NCBI RefSeq assembly: GCF_001758225.1
Contig: NZ_MAST01000001.1
Location: 186,001-250,000, forward strand
From: Humibacillus sp. DSM 29435
GTDB taxonomy: Bacteria > Actinomycetota > Actinomycetes > Actinomycetales > Dermatophilaceae
Direction of reading: 5' to 3'
Length of the DNA: 64,000 bases
Shown: positions 7,559 through 17,145 of the stretch, one piece after another
Numbering within the stretch: the stretch's first letter is position 1
Layout of the letters: each line of letters begins with the position of its first letter
Notes under the pieces: generated by a model
The model's database searches: none
What the model saw: only the letters and a program-made list of their open reading frames with translations
Told to the model about the DNA's origin: nothing
Program-made: the position numbers and the translations under genes

Positions 7559-9400
7559 TCAGTCGTGGTGGTGCTTGGACCGGGGCTTGGTGCGGGCACC
7601 CGTAGCGGGCCCGGCGCCGCCGGCCAGCCGCAGCTCGATGAGCTGCCCCGAGATACGGGTGGCGCGCAGTGCCTCCAACGCGCCGGGCGGGAGGGTAGCC
7701 GGCAGCTCGACGATCGAGTGGTCGGCGCGAATGTCGATGTGCCCGAAGTCGGCCCGACCAAGCCCTCCCTCGTTGGCGATGGCGCCGACGATCTGACGCG
7801 GCTCGACCCGGTGTCGCTTGCCCACCGAGATGCGGTACCCGACGAGCGGGCCACCCTGGCCTGTGCGGGCACGCTCGCCGCGCTGGGGCCGGCTGCCTCG
7901 GGTGTCGTGACTGCCGGCCTGCCCCCGAGCAGGGCGCTCGTCGCGGCCGCTCCGTGCCGGTCGATCGTCGAAGCTGCGTTCCCGACGGGGCGGCTCGGGG
8001 TCGAGCAGCATCGGCTCGTCGCCCTGGAGCACCACGGCAAGCGCGGCGGCGACGTCGGCCTCGGGCACGTTGTACTCGGCCACGTAGTGGTCGACGACCT
8101 CGCGGAAGAACTCGACCCGGTCGGTGGCGAGCGCCGCGGTGATGGCGTCGTCGAACCGGTTCAGCCGGGTGGCGTTGATGTCTTCGGCGGTCGGGAGGTT
8201 CATCGGCGTCAGCGTCTGTCGCGTGGCCTTCTCGATCGCCTTGAGCAGGTGACGCTCGCGCGGCGTGACGAACGAGATGGCGTCACCACTGCGCCCGGCT
8301 CGTCCGGTGCGGCCGATGCGGTGCACGTACGACTCGGTGTCGGTGGGGATGTCGTAGTTGACGACGTGGCTGATCCGCTCGACGTCGAGACCTCGGGCGG
8401 CGACGTCGGTGGCCACGAGGATGTCGAGCTTGCCGGACTTCAGCTGGTCGACGGTGCGCTCCCGCTGGTTCTGGGCGATGTCGCCGTTGATCGCCATGGC
8501 CGAGAAGCCCCTGGCCCGCAGCTTCTCGGCGAGCGTCTCGGTCTCGTTCTTGGTGCGGACGAACACGATCATGCCCTCGAAGTTCTCGACCTCGAGGATG
8601 CGCGTCAGGGCGTCGACCTTCTGCGGGTAGCTCACCATCAGGTAGCGCTGGGTGATGTTCGGGGTGGTCTGCGCGGTGTTCTTGACCGTGATCTCGACCG
8701 GGTCGTGCAGGTACTTCTTCGAGATGCGACGGATCTGCGCCGGCATGGTGGCCGAGAACAGGGCCACGTGCTTGTCGTCGGGGGTGTCGGCCAGGATCGT
8801 CTCGACGTCTTCGGCGAAGCCCATCTTGAGCATCTCGTCGGCCTCGTCGAGCACGAGGAAGCGCAGCTGGCTCAGGTCGAGGGTGCCCTTCTCGAGGTGG
8901 TCCATGATGCGACCGGGGGTGCCCACGACGATGTGCACGCCGCGCCGCAGCGCACTCAGCTGCACGCCGTAGGCCTGCCCGCCGTAGACGGGCAGCACGT
9001 GCACTCCCTTCATGAACGCGGCGTAGCGCTCGAAGGCCTCGCACACCTGTAGGGCGAGCTCGCGTGTCGGGGCCAGTACGAGCGCCTGCGGGCTCTTCTG
9101 CGACAGGTCGAGCCGGCTGAGGATGGGCAGCGCGAAGGCCGCCGTCTTGCCCGTCCCGGTCTGCGCCAGACCGACCACGTGGCGCCCCTCGAGCAGAGCC
9201 GGGATCGTGGCGGCCTGAATGGGCGAGGGGTGCTCGTAACCCACCGCACGAAGGGCCTTCAGCACGCGGTCGCCGAGCCCCAGGCTCTCGAAGGAGACCT
9301 GGTCGGCGGTCTCGGCCGCAGGCTGGTCGCCGGTCGGGTCGGCGGTCGGGTCGGCCATCTCGGACTCGCCCGCTTCGGGCGCAATGCTCGGGTCGCTCAC
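7559..9400 (-). CDS. DEAD-box RNA helicase (DeaD/CsdA type, DbpA RNA-binding domain)
   Basis: 613 aa. Q motif 'YEHPSPIQAATIP', motif I 'AQTGTGKT', Ia 'PTRELA', Ib 'TPGR', II 'DEAD', III 'SAT', V 'DVAARGLDVE' and VI 'HRIGRTGRAGR' are all present. A disordered Arg-rich linker follows, then a C-terminal DbpA/CsdA RNA-recognition domain ('VGYRISVGKRHRVEPRQIVG' onward). Likely role: ATP-dependent RNA unwinding in ribosome assembly and cold or stress adaptation. GTG 9400 is preferred because TACCGT sits 6 nt upstream (leaderless layout). An in-frame ATG at 9421 would add seven residues. Confidence 0.94.
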   Translation of the reverse strand: MSDPSIAPEAGESEMADPTADPTGDQPAAETADQVSFESLGLGDRVLKALRAVGYEHPSPIQAATIPALLEGRHVVGLAQTGTGKTAAFALPILSRLDLSQKSPQALVLAPTRELALQVCEAFERYAAFMKGVHVLPVYGGQAYGVQLSALRRGVHIVVGTPGRIMDHLEKGTLDLSQLRFLVLDEADEMLKMGFAEDVETILADTPDDKHVALFSATMPAQIRRISKKYLHDPVEITVKNTAQTTPNITQRYLMVSYPQKVDALTRILEVENFEGMIVFVRTKNETETLAEKLRARGFSAMAINGDIAQNQRERTVDQLKSGKLDILVATDVAARGLDVERISHVVNYDIPTDTESYVHRIGRTGRAGRSGDAISFVTPRERHLLKAIEKATRQTLTPMNLPTAEDINATRLNRFDDAITAALATDRVEFFREVVDHYVAEYNVPEADVAAALAVVLQGDEPMLLDPEPPRRERSFDDRPARSGRDERPARGQAGSHDTRGSRPQRGERARTGQGGPLVGYRISVGKRHRVEPRQIVGAIANEGGLGRADFGHIDIRADHSIVELPATLPPGALEALRATRISGQLIELRLAGGAGPATGARTKPRSKHHHD

Positions 9401-9518
9401 CCCTAGACGGTAGTGCCTCATCCCGCATGCGTCTGTCTGCGCCTGCCGACGGCCCGGCCGTCTCGCGAACCCAGGCGCTAAGGTGGCCGGCGACAGTTGG
9501 CAGCGACGGGAGCAGTAC

Positions 9519-10115
9519 GTGAGCGACGGAACCCAGGACTCGAGCTACGCCGAGAGGCTGCAGAAGAAGCAAGGGGTCTGGTGGAAGCAGATCCTGCCGG
9601 TTCAGCTGCCCTACCGGCTGAACCTGAAGCGACAGAAGTTGGGCCGCACGCTCGACATCGGCTGCGGCATCGGGCGCAACCTCGCGGCCCTGCCGGCCGG
9701 CTCGCTCGGCGTCGACCACAACGTGGCGGCGATCGAGATGGCCCGTCGCGACGGACTCCAGGCCATGACGGTCGAAGAGTTCGAAGGCAGCGACGAGGCG
9801 CGCGAGGGGGCTTTTGATGGCTTTCTCGTGGCCCATGTGCTCGAGCACATGACCGAGGCCGAGAGCCGCGACCTGCTCACGTCCTACCTTCCCTACCTGC
9901 GCCCCGGTGGCTCGGTGTTCGTCGTCTGCCCGCAGGAGGTCGGCTACCGCAGCGACCCGACCCACGTGAGCTTCACGACCGACGCCGACATCTCGCGCAT
10001 CTGCCGCGACGTCGGGCTGACCCCGGTCAAGGCCTACAGCTTCCCGTTCCCTCGCCCGGTCGGAAAGCTCTTCATCTACAACGAGTTCTGCGTACTGGCC
10101 ACCAAGCCGGCCTGA
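9519..10115 (+). CDS. Class I SAM-dependent methyltransferase
   Basis: 198 aa. Motif I 'TLDIGCGIGRNL' binds SAM. 'SLGVDHNVAAIEMAR' is the acidic second strand, and 'FDGFLVAHVLEHM' is typical of Methyltransf_11/UbiE-like folds. The C-terminal half carries 'LRPGGSVFVVCPQE'. GTG 9519 is chosen because GGGAG lies 8 nt ahead; upstream in-frame starts lack one. TAAGGT at 9479-9484 is a candidate -10 box. It is divergent from the DEAD-box gene and convergent with acs, from which a strong hairpin separates it. Substrate cannot be read from the sequence. Confidence 0.85.
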   Translation: MSDGTQDSSYAERLQKKQGVWWKQILPVQLPYRLNLKRQKLGRTLDIGCGIGRNLAALPAGSLGVDHNVAAIEMARRDGLQAMTVEEFEGSDEAREGAFDGFLVAHVLEHMTEAESRDLLTSYLPYLRPGGSVFVVCPQEVGYRSDPTHVSFTTDADISRICRDVGLTPVKAYSFPFPRPVGKLFIYNEFCVLATKPA

Positions 10116-10147
10116 GGGAGCTCGCCCACCCTGCCGGCCCAGCAAGA

Positions 10148-10185
10148 CGGATGCCGCTGACCCCGGCTGGGGTCAGCGGCATCCG
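10148..10185. terminator. 17-bp perfect stem, 4-nt loop, between convergent genes
   Basis: The left arm 10148-10164 (CGGATGCCGCTGACCCC) and right arm 10169-10185 pair perfectly around GGCT. No T-tract follows. It lies between the stops of the methyltransferase and acs and so can serve as a bidirectional terminator. The arms contain the 9-mer CGGATGCCG that is enriched across the window. Confidence 0.85.
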
Positions 10186-10208
10186 GCCACGGTGTTCGGT
10201 CTGGGCGG

Positions 10209-12191
<1,983 letters not shown>

Positions 12192-12396
12192 GGGGTTCCA
12201 CCTTTCGCATCGGCAATGGTGCGGGTGGGTCTCGAGCGGCCGCGGAGCGGCACATCAAGGCCCAACGAGTTCAACTCAAGGCCACCGTAGTTCGCGAGGC
12301 AAGAGAGTCGTGACGCGGGTCACCTCCCTACCGGCCAGTAGTCAGGTGAGCGGTCCGGCTCGACCGACGAGCGGTCAGGGGTGTCACCGGTCGTGA

Positions 12397-12435
12397 GGTG
12401 GCTGATCCGGGTGGCTGATCCGGGTGGCTGATCCA
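12397..12435. repeat. Three tandem 13-bp units
   Basis: GGTGGCTGATCCG repeats at 12397-12409, 12410-12422 and 12423-12435 (last base A), in the 285-bp gap between divergent acs and the acyltransferase. The rest of the gap shows no ORF or clear promoter. The units may be slippage products or a binding array. Confidence 0.85.
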
Positions 12436-12475
12436 GTGTGCCAATCCGGGGCGCCTGCGGGCTCGAACGTCTGGT

Positions 12476-13309
12476 GTGACCGACCGCACCTACCGCATCG
12501 TCGTGCGACTGGCCCGTGGCCTGTTCGCCGCGCTGGGGTTGCGGATCCGGGTTCGGGGCGCCGACAACCTGCCGAAGAGCGGCGGAGCCGTTCTGGCCAG
12601 CAACCACGTCAGCTTCCTCGACTTCCTGTTCGTCGGTCTCGTCGGCGTCCGACGGGGCCGGTTCGTGCGCTTCCTGACCAAGGAGGCTGTCTTCGCCGTG
12701 CCGTTCGTGGGTCGGCTGATGCACGCCATGGGCCACATCCCCGTCGACCGTGGGCACGGCGAGGTGGCCCTGCGCCGGGCCGTCACCGACGCCCGGAGGG
12801 GCGAGGTCGTGGGAGTCTTCCCCGAGGCGACGATCAGTAGGTCGTGGACGTTGCGCGCCTTCAAGCCGGGAGCGGCTGCCGTCGCCACTGCGTGTCAGGT
12901 GCCGCTCGTGCCCGTGGTGGTGTGGGGCGGTCAACGAGTGCTGACCGTCGGTGGACGCGCCAGTCTTCGGCGCGGTCGGGCCGTCACCATCCTCGTCGGT
13001 TCGCCGCTGCATCCGCGACGCAGTGACGACCCGCGGGCCGTCACTGCGTCGTTGCGAGAGGCCACCGGCCGGCTGCTCGAGCAGGCCATGGCCCTGCACC
13101 CGGACCGGCCGCAACACGATGGCGACCGGTGGTGGCTGCCGGAGTCTCACGGCGGCACGGCCCCCACCCCTGCGGTGGCAGCCCTGCTCGACGAGGCGGC
13201 CCTCGGTGAACGAGACCGGGCGGCCCTGCGGCCCAGACCGGTCGGTGATCCGCTGCCGGGATCGGACTCGGGCGCCGGCAACGCACCAGCGTTCCGCTCG
13301 GATCAGTAG
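12476..13309 (+). CDS. 1-acyl-sn-glycerol-3-phosphate acyltransferase (PlsC family)
   Basis: 277 aa. Block I 'ASNHVSFLDFLF' has the HX4D catalytic pair, and block III 'VGVFPEATISRS' corresponds to FPEGT with Ala for Gly. The acceptor site is near 'GHIPVDRG'. By family it acylates lysophosphatidate in phospholipid synthesis at the membrane face. The last 60 residues are polar and variable. GTG 12476 has no obvious ribosome site. Its stop overlaps the trpS stop by 7 nt in convergent orientation. Confidence 0.88.
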   Translation: MTDRTYRIVVRLARGLFAALGLRIRVRGADNLPKSGGAVLASNHVSFLDFLFVGLVGVRRGRFVRFLTKEAVFAVPFVGRLMHAMGHIPVDRGHGEVALRRAVTDARRGEVVGVFPEATISRSWTLRAFKPGAAAVATACQVPLVPVVVWGGQRVLTVGGRASLRRGRAVTILVGSPLHPRRSDDPRAVTASLREATGRLLEQAMALHPDRPQHDGDRWWLPESHGGTAPTPAVAALLDEAALGERDRAALRPRPVGDPLPGSDSGAGNAPAFRSDQ

Positions 13310-14406
13310 GCCATGCCCATCACCGCCCGCACGGTCGCCAGGGTGCGCTGGGCCACCTCGTTCGCGCGGGCGTTGCCCTCGTGCAGCACGGCGGTCACCG
13401 CGGCCCGGTCGCGAGCCAGCTCGGCCCGTCGCGACCGGTGACCGGCCAGCCCCTCGTTGATCGCCTCGACGACCGTGGTCTTGAGTGCGGCGGCGCCGCC
13501 GTTGCCGACCTGCTCGGCGACCGACTCCGGGCTCTCGCCGAGGAACAGGCCCGCCACGGTCAGCAGGTTCGCCACCTCCGGGCGCCCCACAGGGTCGAAG
13601 GTGATCCGTCGCTCCGAGTCGGTTCGGGCGGCCCGAATCCGTCTCGCGGTCTCGTCTGCGCTGTCTCGAAGGTTCACCACGTTGCCCTTGCTCTTGGCCA
13701 TCTTCGTGCCGTCGGTGCCCAACAGCAGTGGCACGTCACCGAGCAGGGCCTCCGGCTCGGCGAACACCGACTGCCCGGCGGCATACCGGGTGTTGAAACG
13801 TCGGGCGATGGATCGCGTCAGCTCGAGGTGGGGCAGCTGGTCGCGGCCGACCGGCACGATGCGGGAGTGGCAGAACAGCAGGTCCGCCGCCTGGTGAACC
13901 GGGTAGGTGAGCAGCAGGCCCGACAAGGGTCTGGAACCCGAGAGGGCGAGCTCGTCCTTGACCGTCGGGTTTCGCCGCAGCTCGGCGTCGGTGACGAGCG
14001 ACAGAAACGGCAGCATCAGCTGGTTCAGGGCCGGTACGGCGCTGTGCGTGAAGATCGTCGTCCGCTCAGGGTCGAGGCCGGCGGCGAGATAGTCGAGCAC
14101 CAGGCCGTAGACGTTCTCGCCGAGATCACCGACCGAGTCGCGGTCGGTGACCACCTGGTAGTCGGCGATGACCACGAACGTCTCGACGCCCTTGTTCTGC
14201 AGGCGAACCCGGTTGCGCAGACTGGCCAGGTAGTGACCGATGTGCAGTGGTCCGGTCGGTCGGTCTCCGGTCAGCATCCGGAACCGCTGGGGGTCGGCGG
14301 AGGCCGAGTCGTCGATGAGGGAGTCGAGCACGGTGCTGCGCTCGAGGGCTGCGGCGTAGGTCGTGCTCTCGTCGCCGTTCGGGTTCGCGGGCGAGATGGT
14401 CGTCAT
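13303..14406 (-). CDS. trpS: Tryptophanyl-tRNA synthetase (auxiliary, indolmycin-resistant-like branch)
   Basis: 367 aa. Class I signatures: 'GPLHIGHYLASL' (HIGH at 55-58) and 'TDGTKMAKSKGN' (KMSKS). The wording 'GDRPTGPLHIGHY' and 'VIADYQVVTDRDS' resembles the second-type TrpRS of Streptomyces and Deinococcus rather than the E. coli type; that is recognition from memory, not an alignment. ATG 14406 is preceded by AGAGGTACC and sits downstream of a Trp-codon leader peptide and terminator, so expression should rise when charged tRNA-Trp is short. Confidence 0.95.
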   Translation of the reverse strand: MTTISPANPNGDESTTYAAALERSTVLDSLIDDSASADPQRFRMLTGDRPTGPLHIGHYLASLRNRVRLQNKGVETFVVIADYQVVTDRDSVGDLGENVYGLVLDYLAAGLDPERTTIFTHSAVPALNQLMLPFLSLVTDAELRRNPTVKDELALSGSRPLSGLLLTYPVHQAADLLFCHSRIVPVGRDQLPHLELTRSIARRFNTRYAAGQSVFAEPEALLGDVPLLLGTDGTKMAKSKGNVVNLRDSADETARRIRAARTDSERRITFDPVGRPEVANLLTVAGLFLGESPESVAEQVGNGGAAALKTTVVEAINEGLAGHRSRRAELARDRAAVTAVLHEGNARANEVAQRTLATVRAVMGMAY

Positions 14407-14464
14407 GTCGGTACCTCTTCCGGGTGGGATGGGTGCCCACGAGGGATCGCCTGCCAGACATGAC

Positions 14465-14488
14465 AAGAGCCGCCCGCGGGCGGCTCTT
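14465..14488 (-). terminator. Attenuator terminator hairpin before trpS
   Basis: A perfect 24-nt palindrome with AAGAGCCGCCCG as its left half gives up to a 10-bp GC stem. It lies 38 nt after the Trp leader peptide stop and 58 nt before the trpS ATG. Transcript continues TTGTCATG, so there is no long U-tract, as is usual for actinobacterial terminators. Confidence 0.8.
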
Positions 14489-14574
14489 CACAGTGAAGTT
14501 CGCGACAGGGTCGCGGGAGGGCCGCCTCAGCTGGGCGGCCACCACGCGAGGGTGTCTCGAACGAACGCTGTCAC
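14489..14574 (-). promoter_or_regulatory. Trp transcription attenuator (leader with alternative hairpins)
   Basis: In transcript order: the leader peptide with tandem UGG codons; arm 1 (GGCCGCC, 14534-14540), overlapping the codons just after Trp-Trp; and arm 2 (GGCGGCC, 14520-14526). Two small hairpins and the terminator follow. Arm 1 pairs perfectly with arm 2. Arm 2 can alternatively pair with GCCGCC in the terminator's first arm. A ribosome stalled on Trp-Trp would cover arm 1 and free arm 2 to break the terminator. This is the classic layout, inferred by hand folding. Confidence 0.8.
14527..14574 (-). CDS. Trp leader peptide (15 aa)
   Basis: GTG 14574 to TGA 14527 encodes MTAFVRDTLAWWPPS with two adjacent Trp codons; Trp is rare elsewhere. 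TATCCT (14582-14587) sits 7 nt before the GTG, so the peptide is probably read from the first base of a leaderless transcript. The role is regulatory: ribosome stalling at Trp-Trp senses tRNA-Trp charging. Confidence 0.8.
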   Translation of the reverse strand: MTAFVRDTLAWWPPS

Positions 14575-14581
14575 GTTCGTC

Positions 14582-14587
14582 AGGATA
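14582..14587 (-). promoter_or_regulatory. Probable -10 box for the trpS leader transcript
   Basis: TATCCT on the minus strand, 7 nt from the leader peptide GTG. I see no good -35 at 17 bp. An 11-bp hairpin lies just upstream at 14608-14637. Confidence 0.5.
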
Positions 14588-14607
14588 GCCGGTCGCGGGC
14601 CGAGCCC

Positions 14608-14637
14608 AGCGGCATCCGACCCACACCGGATGCCGCT
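14608..14637. repeat. 11-bp inverted repeat built from the CGGATGCCG motif
   Basis: AGCGGCATCCG (14608-14618) and CGGATGCCGCT (14627-14637) pair perfectly around 8 nt, in the divergent space between the trpS leader and the Fic-like gene. It could block read-through or bind a protein. It is not next to a gene end, so a terminator role is doubtful. Confidence 0.7.
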
Positions 14638-14750
14638 CAACCCCGGATGGCTGACCAGCTGACCTGCCCTCTCGAGAGGTGTGGTGCTCGAGCCGGCCCG
14701 CGCCGGCCCTCCCCGGGTCGGCGGACCCGACCGGCTCCTAGGCTGGGCCC

Positions 14751-15623
14751 GTGAGCCTGCCCGCCGACCGAACCGCCCTGGCCCAGCAGGTGGCTGTGCT
14801 CGTCGACCTCCCCGGAGTGAGAGAACGTGCTGAGGCGGCCCGCGAGGCCTGCACCCGGCTGCGTTTCCACGAGGCCCTCCGTCGCCGGATCCCCGAGGCG
14901 TCGGCCGAGTCCCGGGTTCGGGGCGCCCAGGCCAGCGCTGCACTCGACGGCGCCAACCTGCCGCTCACGGCGGTGCGAGAGCACATGAGCGGTGCCCGCG
15001 GCTGGCCGCCTGACCTCGATCCCGGGATGCGCGTGGTTCGAGGAGCGGTAGGGGCGACGGCAGAGAGCGAACGGGTGGTGGCTCTCGTTCGCACCGCTCC
15101 CCTCCAGGCGCTGGCCCGTCTGCACGTGGCGGCAGCCTCGTCACTCGTGGCGAGCGACCGGTTGGGCCGACCGCGGCGGGCCGGTGAACCGTGTGACGAG
15201 CTCGTCGATCTCGGCCCTGCTCCGCCTGCCTCGGTGGTCTCGATCCGCCTCGCGAACCTGGCAGACCTGGTCATCGCGCTCAGCTCGGGGCCGGCCCGGC
15301 CCCCGGCAGTGGTGATCGCGTCATTGGTGCACGCCGAGATCGCCTGCATCCGCCCGTTCGCGAACGGGAACGGGCTCGTGGCGCGCGCCATGGAGCGCGC
15401 GCTGGTGCAGGCCCTCGGTCTCGATCCGACCGGGGTGGCGGTCCCCGAGGCGGGCCACGTGATCGGCGGCGGGCCGGCCTACCTCGGCGCGCTGACGGCC
15501 TACAGCGAGGGCTCAGCCGCCGGCGTGGGGCTGTGGCTACGTCAGGCGGCCGACGCAGTCGTCGCGGGGGTGGGCGAGGGCATGCGCATCTGCGACGCGG
15601 TTCGGGCGGGGCGGCTGAGCTGA
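14751..15623 (+). CDS. Fic-fold protein with substituted catalytic motif
   Basis: 290 aa. The Fic core is visible as 'HAEIACI' then RPFANGNGLVAR (201-212). The family motif is HPFx[D/E]GNGRxxR, so the catalytic His is Arg201 and the anion-binding Arg after GNG is Leu. An N-terminal inhibitory-helix-like SAALDG (62-67) matches [S/T]xxxE[G/N] with Asp for Glu. It is therefore unlikely to be a normal AMP-transferase. Actinobacterial relatives at this place are often misnamed 'oxidoreductase'. TAGGCT lies 6 nt before GTG 14751 with no Shine-Dalgarno, suggesting a leaderless mRNA. It is followed by a terminator and two small RNAs. Confidence 0.8.
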   Translation: MSLPADRTALAQQVAVLVDLPGVRERAEAAREACTRLRFHEALRRRIPEASAESRVRGAQASAALDGANLPLTAVREHMSGARGWPPDLDPGMRVVRGAVGATAESERVVALVRTAPLQALARLHVAAASSLVASDRLGRPRRAGEPCDELVDLGPAPPASVVSIRLANLADLVIALSSGPARPPAVVIASLVHAEIACIRPFANGNGLVARAMERALVQALGLDPTGVAVPEAGHVIGGGPAYLGALTAYSEGSAAGVGLWLRQAADAVVAGVGEGMRICDAVRAGRLS

Positions 15624-15631
15624 GGGGAGAG

Positions 15632-15651
15632 GTGTCCACGCTGGTGGACAC
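15632..15651 (+). terminator. Intrinsic terminator after the Fic-like gene
   Basis: GTGTCCAC (15632-15639) pairs with GTGGACAC (15644-15651) around GCTG, followed by TTTC. It starts 9 nt after the stop codon. Confidence 0.8.
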
Positions 15652-15679
15652 TTTCTGCGGATCAAGCTCACGAAGTCTG

Positions 15680-15707
15680 TTGTCTCGCCGGGCCCTGAGG
15701 TACAAAT
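15680..15707 (+). promoter_or_regulatory. Promoter for the Ms1/6S-like RNA
   Basis: TTGTCT (15680-15685) and TACAAAT (15701-15707) are separated by 15-16 bp. This is the most sigma-A-like promoter in the window and predicts an RNA start near 15712. Confidence 0.55.
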
Positions 15708-15711
15708 GACC

Positions 15712-15907
15712 CAAGGAACCACATCGCCGAGAGGCGTAGGCAGAGATTCCGAGAATGGCAGTTCTCGAGAAGCACCGAGTACCCACGCGAGATCAGTTCC
15801 CTTGGAACCGTTCACCCCCGGGACACAACCGGGGCGACACTGACACGATGCACGCTTGGTAGCACGGAGCGTCTCTGGAGGGCCCCCCGACACTGTTGGG
15901 GGGCCTT
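15712..15907 (+). ncRNA. Probable Ms1/6S-like small RNA
   Basis: No ORF or ribosome site fits this 196-nt stretch, which runs from a good promoter to a strong terminator. CCAAGG near 15711 pairs with CCTTGG near 15803. That gives a long closed rod with internal hairpins such as CGAGAA/TTCTCG, and CCCCGG/CCGGGG lies after it. Position is the main argument. In Mycobacterium (MTS2823/Ms1, near Rv3661) and Streptomyces (scr3559) a 6S-like RNA lies beside the 6C RNA and the ssd gene, as here. Ms1 binds core RNA polymerase. Exact ends and strand are inferred from the promoter and terminator only. Confidence 0.6.
15879..15907 (+). terminator. Terminator of the Ms1/6S-like RNA
   Basis: GGCCCCCC (15881-15888) pairs with GGGGGGCC (15898-15905), extended by G-U and A-T pairs to 10 bp with a 9-nt loop, followed by TTC. 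Confidence 0.75.
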
Positions 15908-16029
15908 CGCCCGTTACGGGGCTTTGGTCCATCTGTGTCGACCGCCCAAACGCTTGTGGCGCAACGCATCCCGGCTTCGATTTGCGCGTCGCGCTTGCTT
16001 TTCGGCAGACCGGAGCGTGACCATTGAGG

Positions 16030-16152
16030 TGCGCCCCCTATTGGGTCCGGCGCCGCGCGGTCCGGCGTGTCCCCCCCGATTGCCGGATGGCACGTGGTGG
16101 CCTTCATCTCCCCCCCGGTGAAGGCCACCGGCCTTTTCGGGCCCGAGGCCGG
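16030..16152 (+). ncRNA. 6C RNA
   Basis: Two hairpins expose cytosine-rich loops, the defining trait of the actinobacterial 6C family. Hairpin 1 has TCCGGC/GCCGGA arms (16061-16066, 16082-16087) with seven Cs in the loop. Hairpin 2 has an 11-bp stem (16096-16106, 16119-16129) with loop TCTCCCCCCCGG. A third stem, CCGGCCT/AGGCCGG (16128-16152), probably ends the transcript. The 5' end near 16030 is estimated. The location directly before ssd matches B11/6C of Mycobacterium next to Rv3660c. 6C RNAs are known to pair with G-rich mRNA through the C loops. Confidence 0.85.
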
Positions 16153-16296
16153 GCGCTTGGGCGGTGAGTGGGGCCGACGTCGTGGCCGGCCGGGGTTCGG
16201 GCCCTCGGTGTCCACACCCCCTCGCGATAGGCCGGTTCGTCCACAGGCTGCCGGATGCCGCTGGGCTGCGGCTCCGTCTCGGCGGACGGTGGGCCC

Positions 16297-17145
16297 ATGG
16301 GACACGTCATCGCCTTCATCCCGGCCTCAGGAGGGGTCGGCGCCTCCACCCTCGCCGCCGCCGTCGCCGTTCGCGCCGCCGGTGCCGGGCGGGAGGCGGT
16401 CGCCGTCGACCTCGACCACGTGGCGGGCCGGCTCGACGTCGTGTTCGGGGTCGAGCAGCAGGCCGGGTGGCGGTGGGACGCCCTCGCTGAGGTGATCGGC
16501 GTTGTCGACGGCGCGGCACTCGCTCAGCGGCTGCCCTGTTCGGAGGGTGTTCGGGTGCTGGCCCACGACCGCGCCCTTGCACTCGCCGCACCCGAGCCCC
16601 CTTCCCGGCGCGCAGGTGACAACGCCGGTCATGGCGGCCCCGGCCAGCAGGAGGGCCACGGTGGTGTCGCCGTTGTCGTCGCCGATGTCGTCGCGGATGT
16701 CGTGTCGGGGCTGGCGCAGGCCCACGAGGTGACCGTGCTCGACCTCTCCAGAGACGTGGCGGTGCTCGAAGCGGTGGCCGGGCTCGTCGACGTCGTCGTG
16801 CTGGTCGTCGGCTCCCAGCTGCTGCAGGTCGCGTCGGCGTCTGCCTCCACCGCCGTGCTGAAGGCAGCTCTGCGCGAGCTGCCCTGGGCAAGCACCAGCA
16901 CGGCGTGGTCGTGCCCGCCCCCGCAGATCTGTGTCGTGCTGCGCGGAGCGTCTGTCTCTGACGAGCTCGCCGACGTCGTGGTCGACCACCTCGACCTGCC
17001 GCTCGCCGGGATCGTCGGTGACGAGCACCGGGTTGTCAGCGACCTCGAGCGGGGCATCGTTCCGGGAGCACGAGGGCGTGGGTCGCTCGTCGACGTGGCC
17101 GACGACCTACTCCTGCGACTTGTCTCTGCGGAGCGTGCCGCATGA
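16297..17145 (+). CDS. ssd: Septum-site/CpaE-like ParA-family protein (Ssd, TadZ-like)
   Basis: 282 aa. The N-terminus 'HVIAFIPASGGVGASTLAAA' is a MinD/ParA P-loop in which the usual Lys of GKT is replaced (GAST), so ATP hydrolysis may be weak or absent. 'VVVADVVADVV' and 'VTVLDLSRDV' follow the ParA fold. It matches the 'helicase/secretion neighbourhood CpaE-like' family and Rv3660c Ssd, which localises Tad machinery or affects septation. ATG 16297 is preferred over the in-frame codons upstream, which precede the conserved fold. Its stop overlaps the tadA ATG. Confidence 0.85.
   Translation: MGHVIAFIPASGGVGASTLAAAVAVRAAGAGREAVAVDLDHVAGRLDVVFGVEQQAGWRWDALAEVIGVVDGAALAQRLPCSEGVRVLAHDRALALAAPEPPSRRAGDNAGHGGPGQQEGHGGVAVVVADVVADVVSGLAQAHEVTVLDLSRDVAVLEAVAGLVDVVVLVVGSQLLQVASASASTAVLKAALRELPWASTSTAWSCPPPQICVVLRGASVSDELADVVVDHLDLPLAGIVGDEHRVVSDLERGIVPGARGRGSLVDVADDLLLRLVSAERAA

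Noticed and set aside
8283-10145. 620-codon minus frame spanning the DEAD-box gene and methyltransferase
   Set aside because: It is out of frame with the helicase and antisense to the methyltransferase; Arg/Pro/Ala-rich with no domain.
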